Assembly: GCA_002697705.1 (NCBI GenBank)
Contig: NZXL01000023.1
Coordinates: forward strand, 12,656 to 19,538
Reading direction: 5' to 3'
Source: Methanobacteriota archaeon
GTDB taxonomy: Archaea > Thermoplasmatota > Poseidoniia > Poseidoniales > Poseidoniaceae
Length of the DNA stretch: 6,883 nucleotides
Shown here: in pieces, positions 1 to 6,132 of the stretch
Numbering within the stretch: the stretch's first letter is position 1
How the letters are laid out: the number at the start of each line of letters is the position of its first letter
The notes under the pieces: generated by a model
What the model was told of the DNA's origin: nothing
The model's input: only the letters and a program-made list of their open reading frames with translations
Databases searched by the model: none
Program-made: the position numbers and the translations under genes

Positions 1-711
1 CAAGCATCCCCTAAACTACAACATGCATTAGTCGCCCGTAATCTAGCATTGGCTGAAGAGAAGGGTTTGGATGTCATGACAACTTGTGCAACTAGTCATG
101 GAATTATGTGTGATACTATTGAAGATTTGAAAGCAGATCCAGTATACACCGCTCAATTGAATAATCTTATCGCTCGCTCAACAGGTGTAGAATATTCTGG
201 TGAAGCAAACTCATGGCACCTTTTACATTATTTAGTTGAGGAAATAGGTCTTGAGAAAATCAATGATGCAGTGGTTAACCCAATCAACTTGAATGTTGGA
301 GCATATTATGGGCCATACATGCAAAAGGAAGGCTCATGTTCAGGCGATGACCCATTTATGCCGACATATATGGAGCAATTAATTACTGCATTAGGGGGGA
401 CTCCAGTCGACTATGACTTGAAGTGTCAAAGCGTTGGAGCACCATCTCTTCTAACACTTGATAAACCAGTAATGTCTCTTATTGCTTCTGTTATTTCCGA
501 TGCAAAGACCAGTGGCGCTGAAGTTATGGTCAGTGCTTGTACTGTTTCTCACGCAAATTTAGACTCATATCAAACAAAAGCAGGTAAGAAAACAAATAAA
601 GATACAAGTATGCCAATCATGCACCTTGCAGAATTAGTTGCCTTTGCTTTTGGCCACTTCCCTGACCGTTTCGCACAACTCAGAACACGTGCTAAGGTCA
701 TTGGTGGCTGA
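1..711 (+). CDS. HdrB/SdhE-like CCG-domain protein, 5' truncated by window edge
   Basis: The frame is open from base 1 to the TGA at 709-711, so the true start lies upstream; the TTG at 49 is internal. The visible 236 residues follow the heterodisulfide reductase subunit B / SdhE (CCG-domain) pattern: an ARNLALAEEKGLDVM segment leading to the first-domain cysteine site, then a second domain with NLNVGAYYGP, a glycine-rich GTPVDYDLKC stretch, and SGAEVMVSACTVSH near the end. Family members carry electrons through unusual [4Fe-4S] clusters to disulfide or quinone partners, often beside HdrC/HdrA or succinate dehydrogenase subunits. Here most cluster ligands are changed: CxxC reads CATS (85-96) and CTVS (538-549), the CC pair reads CQ (424-429), and the lone Cys before it appears to be Pro (313-315). 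Family assignment is good. The exact complex is unknown because upstream neighbours are outside the window, and the redox role is doubtful. Confidence 0.75.
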   Translation, partial: QASPKLQHALVARNLALAEEKGLDVMTTCATSHGIMCDTIEDLKADPVYTAQLNNLIARSTGVEYSGEANSWHLLHYLVEEIGLEKINDAVVNPINLNVGAYYGPYMQKEGSCSGDDPFMPTYMEQLITALGGTPVDYDLKCQSVGAPSLLTLDKPVMSLIASVISDAKTSGAEVMVSACTVSHANLDSYQTKAGKKTNKDTSMPIMHLAELVAFAFGHFPDRFAQLRTRAKVIGG

Positions 712-712
712 A

Positions 713-725
713 TATATTTTATATA
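713..725 (+). promoter_or_regulatory. TATA-box promoter for the 93-residue gene
   Basis: The short gap after the HdrB-like gene contains an AT-only run ending in TTTATATA (about 717-724). Its centre lies about 26 bp before the ATG at 747, the spacing expected when an archaeal TATA box places the transcription start on or next to the start codon. No SD sequence is seen before that ATG, which fits a leaderless message. This is inferred from spacing and composition only. Confidence 0.55.
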
Positions 726-746
726 CAGTAGTTGTAGTAAATTTCC

Positions 747-1028
747 ATGGCTCGTGTCGATAAACAAACGTATCTTTCTGATTTTTATAACAACTATGAA
801 AATTCCCTAAATGGGAAAACAATACACGAACTGATAGATTATTTCAATTCTGAACAAGGAGTTCAAGTCGCGTCCAATGCCCGATTCAAATTCTTGAGTG
901 GGTTAGATAGAGCATTTAGGGCTTCAGGATTTGATTGTACTTCGATAGCAAATGGTAAAAAAGGTTTGAAATACAAATATCCAATTAAACTTGAAGGAGA
1001 ATGCATAGTTCAAATTATTGAAGATTGA
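747..1028 (+). CDS. Small conserved-looking hypothetical protein (93 aa)
   Basis: I do not recognise this protein. It is 93 residues, mixed in charge, has no signal peptide or membrane segment, and has one Cys in each of its last two thirds. The first half looks helical (TIHELIDYFNSEQG, then a basic ARFKFLSGLDRAFRASGF segment), and the last third looks like beta strands (KGLKYKYPIKL, ECIVQI). A small nucleic-acid-binding or helix-turn-helix-like fold is conceivable but unproven. The ATG at 747 is preferred because a TATA box sits about 26 bp upstream, as for a leaderless gene. It ends in TGA at 1026-1028, overlapping the 3' end of the opposite-strand hef gene by 14 bp, with a T7 tract 13 bases after the stop. 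The promoter and terminator placement are the main support that it is real. Confidence 0.65.
   Translation: MARVDKQTYLSDFYNNYENSLNGKTIHELIDYFNSEQGVQVASNARFKFLSGLDRAFRASGFDCTSIANGKKGLKYKYPIKLEGECIVQIIED
957..962 (-). terminator. T6 tract, possible hef terminator
   Basis: Six A residues on the + strand read as U6 in the hef transcript, about 53 nt past the hef stop codon. Archaeal RNA polymerase terminates at such U-tracts. The site lies inside the opposite-strand 93-residue gene. Evidence is composition and position only. Confidence 0.3.
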
Positions 1029-3615
1029 TTGATTTGACTATTTTTTTACAATCATCATTTGTGAGGTGTTCAGTTTCCATAAATTGTTTTTCACTTGCAG
1101 TTAGTAAGGCGGCTATTGAGCCGAAATGTTGCAATAGAAAACGAGAAGTGTCTTGCTCCATTCCAATGATGTCACAGATTAGTTCTATTTTTGTTTCTAA
1201 TGCATCATTCTTCCATCGTTCAAGCAATGGAGATTGATATGATTCATCTGTTAATAATAGTTCAATTTCTTTCTTCGCGCTAGTAATTTTCAAATTAATT
1301 TCGTCTTCATCCAATAGTTCTGATGAAGACTTTTTCAAAGCCTCAAATAAGTCAAACTGCCTTTTCGCTGCTATCGAAAGAAAGTGAGCAGTTTCCAATG
1401 TATTCTTTGTCATCATAACAGGTATTCCGATATCCAATGTTATGTGAGCCATAGCTCCTAATACTGCATTAGGGTGGACAGCTGAACCAACTTCTCCTAG
1501 TTCAATCAATAGTAATGGATGAATGCAGTTCTTGACCAAATTATGACACTGTTTCAGTAATCTACCATCGGTTATAGAGTTCAATAAATCCCTAGAGGTT
1601 TTTCTTTCAATTAGTATTTCCTCGGTGATTTTTATATCTCCACAATCTAAATGTTGGAATTCAACATCAAATCCCATACTACGCAAATATGCTGCTAATG
1701 TCGATGAAGACTCACGATGATCCAATACAATCTTGTGATTTAATTCATCCATCATACTCTCTATTTCTTTTTGTGCAGAAGAAATTGTAGAAGATTCTTT
1801 GATACGATGTTCAACTGGGTTAAGTTCAATATTGTCATCGTTCTTTTGGAAAAAACTATCCAATCCGGTTTGATTTCTTGGTCTTCTATCACTAGGTTCT
1901 ACAGTTGGCTGTGATTTATCCGAATCAGTTTTCAGCAACTCTTTTTGAATATTTTCTTCAGCGCTCTTGAATGGCAAATCAGAAACAAGTCGTTCTATTT
2001 CTAATTGCAGAAATTCTGCAGCATCTATTATCTCATCTTCTGAGCATTTGACTCTAAAATTATTCAGAACATCATTTGTTGCAGGTGGCCTTCTTGGCAA
2101 ACGACCCCTTTTTTGAATTCGTTCCAACAATACATACATCCTTTCTTCACGAATTTTCGCAGCAGAATGAACAAATTCATCCCTGGTATTTTTAGTAATT
2201 AGAGTTTTTACAGTACCATCGGATTGTCTAGCAGTACGGCCTCGACGTTGAATCGCCCTAATTGCACTCGGTACAGGTTCGTATAACAATACTAAGTCTG
2301 CTGAAGGAACATCCAATCCCTCCTCTCCAACTGAAGTGGCTACAAGGACATTTATTTCGCTAGAACGAAATCTCTTCAATTGTTCTAATTGTTGCTTTTG
2401 ATTCATTCCCTTTCTCTTGCCTCGCGATGACTGACCAATGAATTTATCAACACTTGCATTTTCTATAGATTGAAGGCTTGAGACTATATTTTCTACTGTA
2501 TCTCTAAATTCTGTGAATATCAAAATCTTACTTTGTGGTTTTTCTTTTAATTGCTGAGTGACTAAAGAATATACTTTCTCAGTCTTTGGGTGTAATTCAG
2601 GTAAATCATTAGCAGCGATTCTAAAATTATGAACAGGTCCTAGTGACACAAATCGGTTTGTACCTCTATCCCCACTTCGGCCATCTTCCTCCGCTCTTTG
2701 TAGATATGAGGTGGCAGATTTCATTCCTTGAGTTTTTAGTAAATCGATGAGCAAGTGCATTCTCCTTAAGTCAGAAATTCTTCTTGCGGCGTCATATCCT
2801 CTAGCATCTCTTCTTTGGATTGCAATGCTAGCATTTTTTTGGGCAGCATCGATTATTTTCGAAGTCAAATGCTGAGTAGGTGCTAAAAAACCCAATCTCT
2901 GCAACCTCTTTACTTCTTCATTTTGATGTGCTTGGAGAGGATGAATTAAGGTAATTAATTCATCAGGTAAGTCAAGACGTATGGGGATATTATCTAACTC
3001 CACAGAGTATGGTTCTAGCAGAGGTTCTTCACGTCTTGAGACATCAAGCCTTTCAATTCCAAGTCTTTTAGCAACCTCGAGTATATTTTTTTCATTTGAA
3101 CCAGGGCTTGCTGTTGCAGCAAGGACCATGGCATCAGGTTTTGCTTCCAAGTATAAATCTCCAACTTGTGCATAAGCGTGATTTCCAGTTGCATGATGAG
3201 CTTCATCCACTACCAACAAAGAGACCTCACTTAGATCAATAGATCCACTCTGAGCATCATTCCTAATCACTTGCGAAGTCGCCATGATAATTTTTGCATC
3301 TTTCCAAATTTCGGGTCTTTTAGCGGGTGCAGTTTCCCCGGTATATCGTGAAATCTTAGCGTCATCGAGTTTAATCATCTCTCTTGCCATTCTTTGTTGT
3401 TGTTCTACAAGTCCTGTTGTCGGTGCGATTAGCAATATCTTACCATTGCCAAAATTAAGATATTCAGCCATAATCATCCATTCAACAGCAGTTTTTCCAA
3501 ATCCAGTGGGCATAACCATTAGGCTAGAAGAGGTCAATGCAGTCCTTAGCGAACGAATTTGATACGCTCTTGCTTCAACCCCATCATTCAAAAATGGATG
3601 AATAATGGTTGCCAT
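1015..3615 (-). CDS. hef: Hef: SF2 helicase fused to XPF/ERCC4 nuclease and HhH domain
   Basis: Hef is the archaeal FANCM/XPF relative that unwinds and cuts stalled forks and flap structures. Counting from an upstream TTG at 3642 (875 aa), the helicase motifs are complete: Walker A MPTGFGKT (44-51), DEAH (146-149), TAS (177-179), motif IV ILIFTEFR (373-380), motif V (432-446) and motif VI QRRGRTAR (465-472), with a charged helical insertion at about 230-345 where Hef has its thumb domain. A polar linker (about 565-635) carries a PCNA-box match, QTGLDSFF (591-598). The nuclease core is intact: D641, GD (668-669) and ERKTSRD (679-685). A helix-hairpin-helix tail follows at about 820-875. I prefer the ATG at 3615 (866 aa, starting MATIIHPF) because the likely promoter at 3654-3663 would start transcription near 3632, downstream of the TTG. 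The 3' end overlaps the convergent 93-residue gene. Confidence 0.95.
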   Translation of the reverse strand: MATIIHPFLNDGVEARAYQIRSLRTALTSSSLMVMPTGFGKTAVEWMIMAEYLNFGNGKILLIAPTTGLVEQQQRMAREMIKLDDAKISRYTGETAPAKRPEIWKDAKIIMATSQVIRNDAQSGSIDLSEVSLLVVDEAHHATGNHAYAQVGDLYLEAKPDAMVLAATASPGSNEKNILEVAKRLGIERLDVSRREEPLLEPYSVELDNIPIRLDLPDELITLIHPLQAHQNEEVKRLQRLGFLAPTQHLTSKIIDAAQKNASIAIQRRDARGYDAARRISDLRRMHLLIDLLKTQGMKSATSYLQRAEEDGRSGDRGTNRFVSLGPVHNFRIAANDLPELHPKTEKVYSLVTQQLKEKPQSKILIFTEFRDTVENIVSSLQSIENASVDKFIGQSSRGKRKGMNQKQQLEQLKRFRSSEINVLVATSVGEEGLDVPSADLVLLYEPVPSAIRAIQRRGRTARQSDGTVKTLITKNTRDEFVHSAAKIREERMYVLLERIQKRGRLPRRPPATNDVLNNFRVKCSEDEIIDAAEFLQLEIERLVSDLPFKSAEENIQKELLKTDSDKSQPTVEPSDRRPRNQTGLDSFFQKNDDNIELNPVEHRIKESSTISSAQKEIESMMDELNHKIVLDHRESSSTLAAYLRSMGFDVEFQHLDCGDIKITEEILIERKTSRDLLNSITDGRLLKQCHNLVKNCIHPLLLIELGEVGSAVHPNAVLGAMAHITLDIGIPVMMTKNTLETAHFLSIAAKRQFDLFEALKKSSSELLDEDEINLKITSAKKEIELLLTDESYQSPLLERWKNDALETKIELICDIIGMEQDTSRFLLQHFGSIAALLTASEKQFMETEHLTNDDCKKIVKSINLQ
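1041..1047 (+). terminator. T7 tract ending the 93-residue gene's transcript
   Basis: Seven consecutive T residues begin 13 bases after the TGA of the 93-residue gene. This is a typical archaeal U-tract terminator position. No hairpin precedes it, as expected in archaea. The tract lies within the 3' coding end of hef on the other strand. Confidence 0.5.
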
Positions 3616-3653
3616 ATCATAGCGTTTTGGTCGAGGGTTCAAAAGGATGGTGA

Positions 3654-3663
3654 TAATTTATTA
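3654..3663 (-). promoter_or_regulatory. Putative TATA box for hef
   Basis: On the minus strand this reads TAATAAATTA, within a generally AT-rich stretch. A start of transcription about 26 bp downstream would fall near 3632, giving a leader of under 20 nt to the ATG at 3615, where no SD is visible. This supports the ATG over the TTG at 3642. Confidence 0.4.
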
Positions 3664-3701
3664 CGCTATTTTCTCGCTCAGAAATGATAAAAAATGAGAG
3701 G

Positions 3702-3709
3702 TAAATATC
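3702..3709 (+). promoter_or_regulatory. Putative TATA box for the ribosomal protein operon
   Basis: TAAATATC lies about 26 bp upstream of position 3732, so a transcript from here would include the entire structured leader. A second candidate, CATATA at 3754-3759, would start near 3782 and would cut off the 5' strand of the first leader helix (3773-3778). Both are weak matches. I favour the upstream one only because it keeps the predicted RNA complete. Confidence 0.35.
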
Positions 3710-3769
3710 AAAGTTAAACCGCGTTACTCAAACCCAATGATGACCGAACCACTCATATACGGGAGGTAA

Positions 3770-3950
3770 GTCGGATGGATGCTCAAAGGTGAGTAGCCAG
3801 ACATACTGGGCCATCCCCCGAGGACCCCAACAGTCTCACTCCGGGTTCGCCGGAATGGGGCGCAGTGTCACGGCTTCTCTCATCCTGACAGCCCTCGTAC
3901 GCCCCCAACGGTGGGGCCAATTCGTTGTATAAATACAGGAGGAATCCGAC
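3770..3950 (+). ncRNA. Structured, GC-rich 5' leader RNA of the ribosomal protein operon
   Basis: By hand count 3761-3920 is about 62% GC, in a region otherwise near 35-40%. It holds no credible + strand gene. Helices seen: GGATGG 3773-3778 with CCATCC 3811-3816, enclosing two hairpins (3780-3785/3790-3795, loop AAGG; and CCAG 3797-3800/CTGG 3806-3809) with single-base linkers, i.e. a tight three-way junction. A second junction is closed by CGAGG 3819-3823/CCTCG 3893-3897, enclosing CCCCA 3825-3829/TGGGG 3856-3860 capped by TCCGG/CCGGA (3840-3844/3850-3854), plus TGTCA 3866-3870/TGACA 3886-3890. A GCCCC/GGGGC hairpin (3901-3905/3913-3917) follows, then the uL3 SD. A cis-regulatory leader for autogenous control is the likeliest role. 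A separate small RNA on either strand is possible. I do not recognise a known class. Confidence 0.6.
3937..3943 (+). promoter_or_regulatory. Shine-Dalgarno site of uL3
   Basis: AGGAGGA lies seven bases before the ATG at 3951. It is a strong match to the archaeal 16S 3' tail and fixes the uL3 start. The seven bases between it and the ATG (ATCCGAC) are exactly complementary to GTCGGAT at 3770-3776 in the leader. Confidence 0.85.
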
Positions 3951-4970
3951 ATGGCAAAGAGAAGTCACCCACGAAGAGGATCGATGGCGTTTAGTCCGCG
4001 TAAGCGTGCTAGCCGACCATTCGGACATGTAAAATCGTGGCCAACAACCGACGCGAGCGAAGTTAGAGTACAAGGTTTTGCAGGCTGGAAAGCAGGCATG
4101 ACTCACATTCTATCTCGTGATTTGAACCCGAGAAGCCCATCTGCTGGACAAGAAGTTAGAGTTCCAGTTACAGTAGTTGAGTGCCCTAAGATGAGAATAC
4201 TTGGTGTCAGAGGATACCAAATGACTCCTTATGGAAAGCAAGCTATCGGTGAGGCTTGGGCTGATGCAAAACAAATCGTAGAGGCTTTCAGTGAATTATT
4301 CAAGAGACTACCAGAGAGGAAAGAGCACGATGCAGAAAAGCATTTTGAAAATTTAGAATCCGCAGATCTTTGTGAAGTTAGATTAATTGTTGCTACTCAA
4401 CCAGGAAATGTATCTGGAGTACCTACAAAGGTTCCAGACGTCATGGAAATGGGTCTTGATGGTGGTTCAATTTCTGACCAACTTAACTATGCAAAGGAGA
4501 AGTTAGGTGAAGAATATTCTTTCGCAGATACCTTTGAAGAAGGTGGATTGACAGATATTGTCGCTGTAACCAAGGGATATGGATGGCAAGGTGTTATTCG
4601 CAGATTCGGTGGTAAATTACAATCTCACAAGAACTCCAAGAAGCGCCGTCAACACGGAAACATGGGTGACTTCGGAACAGGATATGTACGTAAGACTATT
4701 CGTCAAGGTGGACAAACAGGATACCACCAAAGAACTGAGTACAACAAGCGTGTACTTAGAATCGCATCTCCAGAAGACCATGCAATTACCCCAGCAGGCG
4801 GTTTCCTTCACTATGGTGAAGTTAATTCGGATTACATTTTAGTGAAGGGTAGCGTACCTGGTCCAGCAAAGCGTTTGATTAGATTCCGTGATGCTACAAG
4901 AGGTAGTGACAAAACACTTCATGATTATGAAATCACATATGTTAGTACAGCATCTAAGCAGGGGGCATGA
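3951..4970 (+). CDS. rpl3: Large subunit ribosomal protein uL3 (L3)
   Basis: uL3 is a core protein of the large ribosomal subunit; in this family extensions reach toward the peptidyl transferase centre. The 339-residue length is usual for archaeal L3. The archaeal/eukaryotic N-terminus (SHPRRGSMAFSPRKRAS, residues 5-21), the segment VTKGYGWQGVIRRFGG (206-221), the basic run SKKRRQHGNMGDFG (229-242) and GQTGYHQRTEYNKRV (254-268) identify it. The ATG at 3951 has a strong SD and keeps the conserved N-terminus; an in-frame ATG at 3984 would remove part of it. It is the first gene of the operon, behind a structured leader. Codons 1-36 are unusually rich in CpG-containing codons compared with the rest of the gene, which favours AGA and NNA codons. 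Its TGA overlaps the uL4 ATG. Confidence 0.97.
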   Translation: MAKRSHPRRGSMAFSPRKRASRPFGHVKSWPTTDASEVRVQGFAGWKAGMTHILSRDLNPRSPSAGQEVRVPVTVVECPKMRILGVRGYQMTPYGKQAIGEAWADAKQIVEAFSELFKRLPERKEHDAEKHFENLESADLCEVRLIVATQPGNVSGVPTKVPDVMEMGLDGGSISDQLNYAKEKLGEEYSFADTFEEGGLTDIVAVTKGYGWQGVIRRFGGKLQSHKNSKKRRQHGNMGDFGTGYVRKTIRQGGQTGYHQRTEYNKRVLRIASPEDHAITPAGGFLHYGEVNSDYILVKGSVPGPAKRLIRFRDATRGSDKTLHDYEITYVSTASKQGA

Positions 4971-5854
4971 AGATGAAAGTTTCCGTAAAAGATATCACTA
5001 ACAATATCAGTGCTGATGAATTAGATGCAGGAAGACTTCAAGAAACATTCGAAGTTTCTGTCGAAGATGGTTCCAAAATCACACTTCCTGAATCATTCAA
5101 TAGTTCTCTAAGAGAAGATTTGATCAAGTTAGCAGTTGCTTCAAGCCGTGCTAACAGAAGACAGGCATATGGTTCTCGCAAGCACATTGGAAAGAGAAAG
5201 CCAATGGCTGGTATGAAGCATTCAGTCGAATGGTGGGGCAAGGGCCGTGGTGTATCTAGAATTATGAGAAGAACCGGTCAACGCCGAGGTGCTCAAAATC
5301 CACATACACTTGGTGGCCGTAGAGCGCACGGACCGAAAGTTGAGAAAGAATGGGGAAGAAAGTTAAACTCGAAAGAGAGAAGACTTGCAAGAGATTCCGC
5401 TCTTACTGCTACAACTAATTTAGAAACTGTTAGTACAAGAGGCCACAGATTCTCAGAAGAAATTTCATCATTGCCAATTATCCTAGGAAACTATGTAGAG
5501 GTAAGAGATGGAAAATCCGAAGAATTCGATATTGAAACTTTCAACCATGGTTCTGCCACTCGTAAAGTTATTGCAATATTCAATGAACTTGGATTAGGCG
5601 ATGATTTGCAAAGAGCACGTGACGGAAGAAACATCCGTGCTGGTAAAGCAACTATGAGAGGAAGAGTCCACAAGACTCCTAAGTCAATACTACTAGTTGT
5701 CAAGAATAAATCTGGATTGGCTAAGGCTGCTAGAAACCTTCCTGGTGTCGATGTAGTTGCAGCTAAGGATCTGAATGCTGAAGATTTAGCGCCTGGTGGA
5801 GACATCGGCCGACTTACAGTATTCACAAAATCTGCTGTGGAGGCACTTAACTGA
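4967..5854 (+). CDS. rpl4: Large subunit ribosomal protein uL4 (L4, archaeal L4e type)
   Basis: uL4 binds 23S rRNA early in assembly, and its long loop lines the nascent peptide exit tunnel. That loop and its flanks are clear: ANRRQAYGSRKHIGKRKPMAG (62-82), VEWWGKGRGVSR (87-98), the Arg/Gly-rich turn at 101-119, and GGRRAHGPKVEKEWGRKLN (116-134). The C-terminal half has the Rossmann-like core and the KTPKSILLVV strand. At 295 residues it is longer than the roughly 250-265 I recall for archaeal L4, mainly through an acidic N-terminal stretch (about 10-45). The ATG at 4967 overlaps the uL3 stop (ATGA). A second in-frame ATG at 4973 lies seven bases after the only SD-like sequence (GGGGG, 4961-4965) and may be the true start. 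Confidence 0.96.
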   Translation: MKMKVSVKDITNNISADELDAGRLQETFEVSVEDGSKITLPESFNSSLREDLIKLAVASSRANRRQAYGSRKHIGKRKPMAGMKHSVEWWGKGRGVSRIMRRTGQRRGAQNPHTLGGRRAHGPKVEKEWGRKLNSKERRLARDSALTATTNLETVSTRGHRFSEEISSLPIILGNYVEVRDGKSEEFDIETFNHGSATRKVIAIFNELGLGDDLQRARDGRNIRAGKATMRGRVHKTPKSILLVVKNKSGLAKAARNLPGVDVVAAKDLNAEDLAPGGDIGRLTVFTKSAVEALN

Positions 5855-5860
5855 GGTGAT
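5853..5860 (+). promoter_or_regulatory. SD overlapping uL4 stop, for uL23
   Basis: GAGGTGAT is fully complementary to eight bases of the archaeal 16S tail and begins inside the uL4 stop codon (TGA 5852-5854), three bases before the uL23 ATG. This arrangement suggests re-initiation by ribosomes finishing uL4. Confidence 0.8.
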
Positions 5861-5863
5861 ATC

Positions 5864-6121
5864 ATGAATGCGTACGATATAATTATTCAACCATGGCTTA
5901 CTGAAAAATCGATGGATGCTCGTTCATCTGAACAGAGATTGGAATTCATTGTTAGAAGAAGTGCTTCCAAGCAAGAAATTGCGGAAGCAGTCAAGACAAT
6001 TTTCGAAGTTGAAGTTGCGAAAGTAAATGTTCGTAACACAAAACACGGCAAGCATGCATCAGTTAAGCTTGCAGAAGGATATGATGCAGAAGATGCTGCA
6101 ATGCGTCTAGGAGCATTCTGA
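5864..6121 (+). CDS. rpl23: Large subunit ribosomal protein uL23 (L23)
   Basis: uL23 sits at the exit of the nascent peptide tunnel and is a docking site for factors such as the signal recognition particle. The 85-residue length is typical of the short archaeal form. Diagnostic segments are IIIQPWLTEKSMDA (6-19) at the start, LEFIVRRSASKQEIAEAVKTIF in the middle and VEVAKVNVRNTKHGK (48-62). The end (DAEDAAMRLGAF) is the expected short helix, and the C-terminus is complete. The start at 5864 is set by the GAGGTGAT SD three bases upstream. It lies nine bases after uL4, and its stop overlaps the uL2 SD. Nothing odd was seen. Confidence 0.96.
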   Translation: MNAYDIIIQPWLTEKSMDARSSEQRLEFIVRRSASKQEIAEAVKTIFEVEVAKVNVRNTKHGKHASVKLAEGYDAEDAAMRLGAF

Positions 6122-6126
6122 GGTGA
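6120..6126 (+). promoter_or_regulatory. SD overlapping uL23 stop, for uL2
   Basis: GAGGTGA begins within the uL23 TGA (6119-6121) and lies six bases before the uL2 ATG at 6133. It has the same stop/SD design as the junctions before uL23 and uS19. Confidence 0.8.
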
Positions 6127-6132
6127 GAAATC

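Noticed and set aside
3616..3642. TTG at 3642 as the hef start
   Set aside because: It would add nine residues (MNPRPKRYD), but it lies within the presumed promoter-to-start spacer and has no SD. The ATG at 3615 fits better. Kept as an alternative.
3773..3860. tRNA gene in the leader
   Set aside because: A D-arm-like hairpin (3780-3795), an anticodon-like hairpin (3797-3809), a closing GGATGG/CCATCC helix and a GGGTTCG sequence (3843-3849) give a superficial likeness. However, the TTCG hairpin has a five-base loop, lies outside the closing helix, and no acceptor stem pairs correctly.
3737..3889. C/D box sRNA (ATGATGA at 3737-3743 and CTGA at 3885-3888)
   Set aside because: The boxes are about 140 bases apart, no internal C'/D' pair or terminal stem is visible, and archaeal C/D sRNAs are about 50-70 nt.
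3761..3925. 5S rRNA, SRP RNA or RNase P RNA on either strand
   Set aside because: The minus strand has a 5S-like CCCCATTCCGG and the + strand has a GGAGGTAAGTC resembling an RNase P core, but the remaining conserved elements and long-range helices of each class are missing and the length does not fit.
3783..4106. Minus-strand open frame of 107 codons opposite the leader and uL3 start
   Set aside because: It overlaps the conserved uL3 N-terminus and a GC-rich structured region where stops are rare by chance. The translation is Cys/Arg/Ser-rich with no recognisable pattern.
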